A stretch of DNA of 64,000 bases from Staphylococcus canis. Its GTDB lineage: Bacteria; Bacillota; Bacilli; Staphylococcales; Staphylococcaceae. Where the stretch lies: contig NZ_JABANU010000008.1 in NCBI RefSeq assembly GCF_016238445.1, positions 1-64,000 on the forward strand. The letters run 5' to 3'. The position numbers were made by a program, and so were the translations under genes. Within the stretch, counting starts at the first letter, position 1. Each line of letters starts with the position of its first letter. The notes under the pieces are model-generated. The model had not been told where the DNA came from. It saw nothing but the letters and a program-made list of their open reading frames with translations, and ran no database searches. Shown here piece by piece: positions 55,123-64,000 of the stretch.

Positions 55123-55962
55123 TTAACCTTTAGTTGCACCAGCTGTAAGTCCTGAAACTAAGAATCTTTGAAGGAATAAGAAGACTAACGCAATGGGTAA
55201 GGCAATCATTATGGCACCGGCCGCAAACACAGTAAAGTTATTGGCATATTGATCATTAATAAAGTTAAATAATCCAACTGCTAACGTATATTTCTCAGGG
55301 CTTCTTAATAATATTTTTGGCAGGATAAAGTCCATGAAAGGCCCCATAAAGTTAAACAGTGCAACGACTGCTAATATCGGTTTAGCGAGTGGTAACATGA
55401 TCTGAACGAAAATGCGCATATGACTCGCACCATCTATTTTGGCTGACTCATCAAGTTCTTTTGGAATTGTGTCAAAGTATCCCTTAACTAAAAACGCATT
55501 CATTGGGATAGAACCGCCGATGTAAACGATGATTAATCCTAATAATGAATCTAACAGTCCGATTGTATTTAATAAAATATAAATAGCGACCATTGCCATT
55601 AATACTGGAAACATTTGTAAAATCAAAAATGTAATTAATCCATATTTCCGTCCGACAAAGCGATATCTTGAAAAGGCATATGCTGTCAATGTAACGAAGA
55701 TGACACTGAATAATGCGTTCGCTGATGCGACGATTAATGTGTTTTTGTACCATGTTAAGTATTGACTGCTTTCATCTGTTAACAAGTATGCATAGTTCGC
55801 AAATGTCGCATTATTCGGTATCATTTTTGCCCCATATAAACTGGTTCCTGGGTTGAGAGAGATACCGAATGTCCAGAGAAGCGGATACAATATAATGACA
55901 AACATGAAGGCAATAAAACCATAGATACCGATTGCTTTTAACATTGATTTTTTCTTATTCAT
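55123..55962 (-). CDS. malG: Maltose/maltodextrin ABC transporter permease MalG
   Basis: A 279-residue, six-span permease. It carries the EAA loop with ELDESAKIDGASHMRIFVQIMLPLAKP, which binds the ATPase. The N-terminal FMFVIILYPLLWTFGISLNPG and end are typical of MalG. It starts 2 nt after malF in the malE-malF-malG order on the minus strand, with msmX first. Confidence 0.9.
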   Translation of the reverse strand: MNKKKSMLKAIGIYGFIAFMFVIILYPLLWTFGISLNPGTSLYGAKMIPNNATFANYAYLLTDESSQYLTWYKNTLIVASANALFSVIFVTLTAYAFSRYRFVGRKYGLITFLILQMFPVLMAMVAIYILLNTIGLLDSLLGLIIVYIGGSIPMNAFLVKGYFDTIPKELDESAKIDGASHMRIFVQIMLPLAKPILAVVALFNFMGPFMDFILPKILLRSPEKYTLAVGLFNFINDQYANNFTVFAAGAIMIALPIALVFLFLQRFLVSGLTAGATKG

Positions 55963-55964
55963 GT

Positions 55965-57233
55965 CTAAATGCCTCCTTCATCTTTAAAAGTACTAGTACG
56001 TCTGAATTGGAAGAATGCAATAATCGCAACAATAAATCCTATAATTAACGATACGACTGCCCCCATGTTAAAGTTGTTAAATTCAAACGTTAAACTGTAT
56101 ACCCATGAAATTAAAATATCTGTACTTCCCGCATTTTGCCCTGGTACAGGCGGGCCCCCTTTATTGAATAAGTAAATTAAGTTAAAGTTATTAAAATTAC
56201 CTGCATATTGCATAATCAGTAAAGGTGCAGTAGCAAATAAAACGTGTGGTAACGTAATGTGTCTAAATTTTTGCCAACTTGAAGCACCGTCTATATCAGC
56301 CGCTTCATACCAGTCTGGCGATATACTTTGCAAAACACCTGTAAAAAGCGCGAATACAAATGGAAAGCCTAACCATGTTTGTATCAAAATCAAAGCAACT
56401 TTAGCCCAAAATGGATCATTCAACCAAGCAGGTGCAAACCCTAATAAGGGGGTTAAGATATCATTATTAATCGCACCAAACTCGTCGTTAAATAAGGCCG
56501 CAAATATTAAGATTGTGACAAATGAAGGAACGGCCCAAGGTAAAATCAATACAGTACGTATCAGTTTTTTGAACTTGACGACTGGATGATTAACGATAAT
56601 TGCAAGAAATAAACCTAAAGCGATTTGTAATGTTGTCGCAACTAGCGTCCAAACAAGAGTCCATGTAATAACGCTAAAGAAAGTATTACGCCAAATATCG
56701 ATGGTAAATAAAGTTTTAAAATTATCTAAACCGACCCATTCTAGTGTATGTCTAGGAGGAGCATGGTATAAGTTATAGTTTGTAAATGCCACAGCTCCCA
56801 TAAATAATAATGGAAAAACAACGACAAATATTAATAAAAACATACCAGGTGAAATTAATAAGTATGGGAAAGTTTTATCCCATGAAGCGATGCGACGTGC
56901 TCTCGGGTCTTTAATTTCTTCACCACGGTTGAATCGTTGTGCGTTGCGATACGCATCAATAATGTTAAGAACATAGAGAAAAATAGCAAATAGTATTAAT
57001 AACACTGAAATGATACCTTGAGCTAATAAGATTCGAGAATCATCAAGCTTAGGAATTGTACCTAATGTAAATAATCCCCAAAATCCTATATTTAAGAATT
57101 GATAAAACACTGAGATAAAACTGATGAAAAATATTAAAAAGATACTTCCTTTTATGAAGCGTTTATTATAAAACTGGCCAAGACCTGGAATGATAGAGAG
57201 CATGGCCGCTAATTTGGGATTGCGTTGTTTCAT
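55965..57233 (-). CDS. malF: Maltose/maltodextrin ABC transporter permease MalF
   Basis: A 422-residue permease with ~8 spans. The N-terminal part starts with a short zinc-ribbon-free MKQRNPKLAAMLSIIPGLGQFYNK domain, common in Firmicute MalF proteins. The EAA loop is WYEAADIDGASSWQKFRHITLP. It pairs with MalG, 2 nt downstream. Confidence 0.9.
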   Translation of the reverse strand: MKQRNPKLAAMLSIIPGLGQFYNKRFIKGSIFLIFFISFISVFYQFLNIGFWGLFTLGTIPKLDDSRILLAQGIISVLLILFAIFLYVLNIIDAYRNAQRFNRGEEIKDPRARRIASWDKTFPYLLISPGMFLLIFVVVFPLLFMGAVAFTNYNLYHAPPRHTLEWVGLDNFKTLFTIDIWRNTFFSVITWTLVWTLVATTLQIALGLFLAIIVNHPVVKFKKLIRTVLILPWAVPSFVTILIFAALFNDEFGAINNDILTPLLGFAPAWLNDPFWAKVALILIQTWLGFPFVFALFTGVLQSISPDWYEAADIDGASSWQKFRHITLPHVLFATAPLLIMQYAGNFNNFNLIYLFNKGGPPVPGQNAGSTDILISWVYSLTFEFNNFNMGAVVSLIIGFIVAIIAFFQFRRTSTFKDEGGI

Positions 57234-57247
57234 ATTAAGACTCCTTT

Positions 57248-58507
57248 CTATTGATTTTCTTCAGGTTGAATGATTTCAATATTTTGTTGAATATCTTTAT
57301 CTGCCGCTTTTAACGCAGTTTCAGGGTCTTGACCATCTGAAATAAACGTACTTGCGTTAGCCATAGGTTCCCAAACTTGTTGCATTTCAGGAATATTAGG
57401 CATAGGTTCAGCATGTTTAGCTTGTTCTTCAAATACTTTTAAGTTTGGATTTGAAGATTTAACATCTAAGCGTCCTGTAATTTCATTACGTGCATCAGTA
57501 TATTTTTGTAACGTATCTTTGCTTGTAAGAAATAACATTAAATCTTTAGCCCAATACTTAGAGTGACTGTACTCTGAAAGGTACCATCCACGAACACCAA
57601 GGTAGGGTTTCATTGGAGCACCATTACTAATGGGTAACGTTGTCACACCAAGGTCGTCTCCAAGTGTTTCTTGAAATTCTGTTAAATTCCAAGGTCCTGT
57701 CACAAATTGCGCAACTTGTCCATCTCTAAATAAGCCAATCATAATATCGTGTGTTGCGGATTTTGGTATGTAACCTGCGTTATACCAATCTTGTAGTCTT
57801 TTACCATTTTTGATGACACTTTCATCTACAATGCCTGTATGCTTAACATCATATTCTCCGTTTACTTTTTTAAAAACGTAGTCATTGCTATCAAATAAGA
57901 ACGGATAGTTAAAATAAGGATCGCGTCCCGCAAATAAAAAGCCAAATTGACGTTCTTTTGGTTTATTGATTTTTTGGGCGTTACTGATGACTTCTTCAAT
58001 CGTTTTAGGCGGTGTTTTAACGTATTTTTTGTTATAAAGTAATGCTGTAGATTCTACGATTGAAGGTAACGCTAACTGTTTATTATCGTAATTGAGTGCT
58101 TTCAGAGCTTGTTTATTAAATCCTTTAAGTTGTTCATCTGTAAAGTCTAGCTCAGCTGCTAATCCTTGTAGATACGCACTACCCGTATTATCATGCGCTA
58201 AGAAAAATAAATCTGGCCCTTTTCCAGCAGGTGCATCCAGTGATAGGTTTTCAAGTTGATCATTTTGAGAGACGTTTAATAAACGGACTTTAATGCCAGT
58301 TTTTTTCGTGTAATCTTTAGTGATTTTGTCATAAAATGCCATTTGTTCGTCTCCATCTACCCACATTGTTAACTGTTTAGGCTTCGTTTTTGAGTTATCA
58401 CTGTTCAATGCTTTATCAATATCTTCTTGCGTTCGATTAGGTCCACATGCTGCTAAAATGAGTAGGGCTGTCATCGCTAGAATGGCTAACTTATAAATAT
58501 GATTCAT
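57248..58507 (-). CDS. malE: Maltose/maltodextrin-binding lipoprotein MalE
   Basis: A 419-residue lipoprotein: signal MNHIYKLAILAMTALLILAA, lipobox LAAC (Cys21). The mature part is a type 1 sugar-binding fold (KQLTMWVDGDEQMAFYDKITKDY, GKGPDLFFLAHDN, GVRGWYLSEYSHSK). It delivers maltodextrins to MalFG. The gene lies between msmX and malF. Confidence 0.9.
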   Translation of the reverse strand: MNHIYKLAILAMTALLILAACGPNRTQEDIDKALNSDNSKTKPKQLTMWVDGDEQMAFYDKITKDYTKKTGIKVRLLNVSQNDQLENLSLDAPAGKGPDLFFLAHDNTGSAYLQGLAAELDFTDEQLKGFNKQALKALNYDNKQLALPSIVESTALLYNKKYVKTPPKTIEEVISNAQKINKPKERQFGFLFAGRDPYFNYPFLFDSNDYVFKKVNGEYDVKHTGIVDESVIKNGKRLQDWYNAGYIPKSATHDIMIGLFRDGQVAQFVTGPWNLTEFQETLGDDLGVTTLPISNGAPMKPYLGVRGWYLSEYSHSKYWAKDLMLFLTSKDTLQKYTDARNEITGRLDVKSSNPNLKVFEEQAKHAEPMPNIPEMQQVWEPMANASTFISDGQDPETALKAADKDIQQNIEIIQPEENQ

Positions 58508-58520
58508 GATGAGACCTCCT

Positions 58521-59618
58521 TTATCCTATACGATTTCCAGTTTTAGGATCGAAAAAGTGACATTTATTCATATCAAAAGCAAGTGTGATTTTTTCATTTG
58601 CTTGTATGTGTTCACGTGCATCGAGTTTTGCGATAAGCTCTTGATTTTCAAACAGTGTGTGTACCATAATTTCTGAGCCGAGTAATTCTGAAACAATCAC
58701 TTCTGACTCAAACGTTGTGTCTGGAGCACTTTGAATAAATAACGGTTCTTCATGTATATCTTCTGGACGTATGCCAAGTTTGACCGCTTTTCCAATGTAT
58801 CCCGCTTCTTTCAACTTAGTTACTTTAGGGTGATTGATATTAAAGTGTGTATCTCCAATTTGAATACCATTATCACGAATCAAGACATCAACCATATTCA
58901 TCGCAGGTGATCCGATAAACTGAGCCACAAACATATTACTCGGCGTATCGTATATTTCGCGTGGTGTACCGACTTGCATGATATAACCTTCATTTAAAAC
59001 AACAATACGTGTTGCCATGGTTAATGCTTCAGTTTGATCGTGTGTAACGTAAATTGTTGTTGTATTGAGTCGTTTATGAAGTTTTAATATTTCTGTACGC
59101 ATTTGTACCCGTAATTTCGCATCTAGATTGGATAAGGGTTCATCCATTAAAAAGATTTTGGCATCACGTACAATAGCACGACCTAGTGCGACACGTTGAC
59201 GTTGACCACCAGATAGTGCTTTAGGTTTCCTATGTAGAAAATCAGTCAGTCCAAGTATTTCGGCTGCATTTTGAACACGCTTTTCAATTTCCTTTTTGTT
59301 AATTTTTCGCAGTTTGAGACCAAATGCCATATTTTCAAATACAGTCATATGAGGGTATAACGCATAGTTTTGAAATACCATAGCGATATCACGGTTTTTT
59401 GGCTCCACATCATTCATACGCTGATTATCGATATAAAAATCACCTGCTGTAATAGACTCTAAACCAGCAATCATTCTAAGTGTTGTTGATTTACCACAAC
59501 CAGAAGGACCTACAAAGACAATGAATTCTTTATCTGAAATGTCTAAGTTGAAATCTTTTACTACAGTATTTTGATTATCATAAACTTTTTTAATATGTGA
59601 TAACTTTAATTCTGGCAT
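58521..59618 (-). CDS. msmX: Sugar ABC transporter ATPase MsmX/MalK
   Basis: A 365-residue ATPase; the start at 59618 follows AAAGGAGG. Walker A GPSGCGKST, signature LSGGQRQR, Walker B IFLMDEPLSNLD, and the C-terminal TOBE/regulatory domain (VKLGIRPEDIH) of MalK-type proteins. In Firmicutes MsmX energises several sugar importers, so this copy may serve more than MalEFG. First gene of the minus-strand operon. Confidence 0.92.
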   Translation of the reverse strand: MPELKLSHIKKVYDNQNTVVKDFNLDISDKEFIVFVGPSGCGKSTTLRMIAGLESITAGDFYIDNQRMNDVEPKNRDIAMVFQNYALYPHMTVFENMAFGLKLRKINKKEIEKRVQNAAEILGLTDFLHRKPKALSGGQRQRVALGRAIVRDAKIFLMDEPLSNLDAKLRVQMRTEILKLHKRLNTTTIYVTHDQTEALTMATRIVVLNEGYIMQVGTPREIYDTPSNMFVAQFIGSPAMNMVDVLIRDNGIQIGDTHFNINHPKVTKLKEAGYIGKAVKLGIRPEDIHEEPLFIQSAPDTTFESEVIVSELLGSEIMVHTLFENQELIAKLDAREHIQANEKITLAFDMNKCHFFDPKTGNRIG

Positions 59619-59647
59619 CGGATATCCTCCTTTGTTTGTATCCATTT

Positions 59648-59661
59648 TGTAATCGTTTACA
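59648..59661 (-). promoter_or_regulatory. MalR-type operator upstream of msmX (site 1)
   Basis: TGTAATCGTTTACA, identical to the 50146 site, is 30 bp upstream of the msmX start. Confidence 0.7.
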
Positions 59662-59701
59662 TTTAGTTTATAGCGGGATTCAACTCCTGTCAATTTAAAT
59701 T

Positions 59702-59715
59702 TGAAATCGATTACA
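59702..59715 (-). promoter_or_regulatory. MalR-type operator upstream of msmX (site 2)
   Basis: TGAAATCGATTACA is a one-base variant of the motif, 54 bp from site 1. The paired arrangement resembles the two sites at 50146 and 50188. Confidence 0.6.
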
Positions 59716-59800
59716 TTTTGGAATGATATTTCACAATAAAACGTTAATATTGGGTTGTACTAGTATCTATGTATGAAAATCACGTATGTTGAAACGTTAA

Positions 59801-62328
<2,528 letters not shown>

Positions 62329-62342
62329 TGTGACCGCATATA

Positions 62343-62376
62343 AAAAGAGCACTTGTCAAAAATGTGCTCTTTTTTA
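62343..62376 (+). terminator. Rho-independent terminator
   Basis: AAAAGAGCAC pairs with GTGCTCTTTT, followed by a T-run. Confidence 0.8.
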
Positions 62377-62435
62377 ATATCACATTATCTGAAGTGGGGG
62401 CTAAAACTTTCTAAGTCATTTTCTTGATGTGCTAT

Positions 62436-63258
62436 GGAAGATGATAATAGTGATTGAATCCTCGTTAGAACTTTTCAAGATATAGGTATTAAATGGACAA
62501 ATGCGATTGGATGCATTTGTAAGAACCACTAACGTCTGGAGATTTAATATGGTTAATGACCTTTAGAAAAGTGACTCCATCCGAAGTGGTTCTTTAGAAT
62601 CCTAAGCGCTTCCGCAATGACCTTGGTGATAGACGGTGTTTCAAAAGCAGGATTCTCGGTAGAACTCCACATCTTGATAAAATTAAAAACCAATTTTACA
62701 AGCTGTTACGTTCTACTCAAATCCTAATCGCTTTTTCAACAACCTTGGTGATAGACGGTGTTTCGGAAGTAGCGTTCTCGGCAGAACTTTCGCTTCGCTT
62801 CAAAACTAAAGAACAGTTTTGAGCGTTGCTGCCGTTCTGCTCAAACGCTAAACACTTCCTCAACAACCTTTTGCCATATACGGTGGGAATATATGAACGG
62901 CATTTTGGAAGCAGGATTCTCGACAGAATTTCACGAGTCGCTAAAAATTAAAAACCAATTTTTACGCCTCGTTCCATTCTGCTTGAATCCTAACCGCTTC
63001 CGCAATGACCTTGGTGATAGACGGTGTTTCGGAAGTAGCGTTCTCGGCAGAACTTTCGCTCCGCTTCAAAACTAAAGAACAGTTTTGAGCGTAGCTGTCG
63101 TTCTGCTCAAACGCTAAACACTTCCTCAACAACCTTGGTGATAGACGGCATTTCGAGAGCTGAATTCTCAACAGAACTTCGCAATTCTTCAAAATTGTAA
63201 ACAATTTCTTGAATTGCTACGGTTCTGCTCGAATTCATAGCGCTCTCTCAATGACCTT
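62436..63258. repeat. Tandem array of ~94-nt covarying hairpin elements
   Basis: One longer degenerate unit, with its inner palindrome at 62521-62594, is followed by five complete hairpins: 62643-62735, 62765-62859, 62907-63001, 63031-63125 and 63155-63247. Each has outer arms such as GGAAGT/ACTTCC, AAAAGC/GCTTTT or GAGAGC/GCTCTC, a second helix (GGATT/AATCC, GCGTT/AACGC or GAATTC/GAATTC) and a third (GCAGAAC/GTTCTGC or GTAGAAC/GTTCTAC). Most units are joined by a constant CAACCTTGGTGATAGACGG-type linker. No ORF here is credible. The array abuts adhE. Confidence 0.85.
62521..62594. repeat. Long palindromic repeat, copy 2
   Basis: AAGAACCACT (62521-62530) pairs with AGTGGTTCTT (62585-62594), with CTGGAG/CTCCAT inside. 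It is nearly identical to 38171-38244. Just outside, TGCGATTGGATGCATTTGT varies where copy 1 has TGCGCTCGCACGCATTTGT. Confidence 0.7.
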
Positions 63259-63260
63259 TT

Positions 63261-64000
63261 TTAATATGCTTGTTGTATGATGTTTTTGAGTTCGCTGATG
63301 AGTGGTTCTTTTGGGTTGGCTGTTGTGCATTGGTCTTCGTATGCGAGTTCTGCCATGCGATCAATTGTATTGTTTAGTGTTGTTTCTGTGACGCCTTGTG
63401 CTTTTAGGCTCATTTCGATGCCGATTGATTGTCCGAGTGCATAGACGGCTGTTGCGAATGCTTCTACGAGTTCTTCTGTTGTGTTGCCTTTTAAGCCAAG
63501 GAAACGAGCGATGTCTGCGTAGTCTGTGTGTGCTCTAAAGTATTCGTATTTTGGAAATAGTGCGTGTTTTTGTGGTTCTTTGGCATTGTAACGGATGACG
63601 TGTGGTAAAAGGATTGCGTTTGTTCGTCCGTGTGGGATGCCGTATTCTCCACCGATTTTATGTGCGATTGAGTGTGAAATGCCTAGGAATGCGTTCGCAA
63701 AGGCCATGCCGGCTAATGTTGAAGCGTTATGCATTTTTTCGCGTGATAGTGCGTCACCTTGTTCGACTGATTGTTTTAAATAGTCAAATGTCAGTTTTAT
63801 GGCTTGTAGGCTGAGACCACGTGTGTAATCAGAGGCCATGACAGATACATAAGATTCTACTGCATGTGTTAAGACGTCCATACCTGTGTCTGCTGTGACG
63901 CTTTTTGGGACACTCATTACGAATTGAGGGTCAACGATTGCGACATCTGGTGTTAATGCATAATCCGCCAATGGATATTTAACGTGTGTGTCGCTGTCTG
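63261..64000 (-). CDS. adhE: Iron-dependent alcohol dehydrogenase, C-terminal part (AdhE-type), runs off the window
   Basis: At least 246 C-terminal residues are visible; the start lies beyond 64000. Iron-ADH motifs: DTGMDVLTHAVESYVSVMASDYT, and AFLGISHSIAHKIGGEYGIPHGRTNAILLPHVIRYNA with the metal-binding His residues. This sequence and the ending match the alcohol-dehydrogenase half of bifunctional aldehyde/alcohol dehydrogenase AdhE, which ferments acetyl-CoA to ethanol in staphylococci. Whether the aldehyde-dehydrogenase half is present cannot be seen here. Confidence 0.88.
   Translation of the reverse strand, partial: DSDTHVKYPLADYALTPDVAIVDPQFVMSVPKSVTADTGMDVLTHAVESYVSVMASDYTRGLSLQAIKLTFDYLKQSVEQGDALSREKMHNASTLAGMAFANAFLGISHSIAHKIGGEYGIPHGRTNAILLPHVIRYNAKEPQKHALFPKYEYFRAHTDYADIARFLGLKGNTTEELVEAFATAVYALGQSIGIEMSLKAQGVTETTLNNTIDRMAELAYEDQCTTANPKEPLISELKNIIQQAY

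Noticed and set aside
62893-63204. Short ORFs inside the hairpin array
   Set aside because: They follow the palindromic repeats, change with arm covariation and lack ribosome sites.
62643-63247. Integron attC array
   Set aside because: The hairpins covary like attC sites, but they stand back-to-back without gene cassettes, lack recognizable R'/R'' ends, and no integron integrase is seen.
62436-63258. CRISPR array
   Set aside because: Units are long covarying palindromes with constant linkers; there are no short identical repeats with unique spacers and no cas genes.

Overview
The window looks like a low-GC Staphylococcus chromosome that begins inside an SCC-type (staphylococcal cassette chromosome) element. 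The evidence is the SCC marker gene cch, SCC end sequences and an SCC attachment-site core at about 7.9-9.15 kb, together with staphylococcal gene sets: hptRSA/uhpT, norB, rbsRUDK, and the malEFG/msmX cluster with two Gfo/Idh genes. Codon use and gene content suggest a veterinary group such as intermedius or hyicus rather than S. aureus itself, but the species cannot be fixed from this sequence alone.

Region 1 (1-9.15 kb) is the SCC-like cassette. It holds the 3' end of an IS1182-type transposase, a 21-codon ORF, a frameshifted cch, a divergently transcribed three-gene module (HTH-like protein / DUF6414-like protein / single-module AAA+ ATPase), a coiled-coil protein of unknown function, and a decayed DinG-type helicase. 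Two same-orientation SCC end repeats follow, and only the second keeps the att core. No ccr recombinase is visible.

Region 2 (9.15-13.4 kb) is an AT-rich restriction-modification island: m5C methyltransferase, D12-class m6A methyltransferase and an HNH protein, closed by a truncated ISL3 transposase.

Region 3 (13.5-29 kb) is mainly sugar and organic-acid metabolism: scrR, a GH32 sucrase and a LacY-type sucrose permease (a non-PTS route), an MFS sugar carrier behind a MalR-type operator, an ABC exporter, a CitMHS transporter, a PTS IIC/ketopantoate-reductase operon with a CRP/ArcR-like box, fructokinase and uhpT.

Region 4 (29-35 kb) has hptRSA (the regulator of uhpT) and then the most striking locus. 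It comprises a serine-tRNA-like gene with an aberrant anticodon arm and weak T stem, a Lif/FemABX-type peptidoglycan transferase on the opposite strand, and the decayed remnant of a lysostaphin-like bacteriolysin. I read it as a bacteriolysin locus whose toxin gene is dead while the immunity transferase and its candidate dedicated tRNA remain.

Region 5 (35-48 kb) carries efflux and household genes (norB, M20 amidohydrolase, MFS, SDR, TspO, DedA), a run of tiny membrane-peptide ORFs, and the ribose operon. Region 6 (48-59.7 kb) is an alpha-glucoside cluster: a LacI/MalR regulator, two Gfo/Idh oxidoreductases, a sugar isomerase, a GH13 glucosidase and, convergently, malG-malF-malE-msmX. TGTAA-type operators sit upstream of each arm and also upstream of the 18.7-kb MFS gene. 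Region 7 (59.8-64 kb) is a flavoprotein overlapping a FeoB-like GATE membrane protein, a tandem array of about 94-nt hairpins whose arms covary between copies, and the C-terminal part of adhE running off the end.
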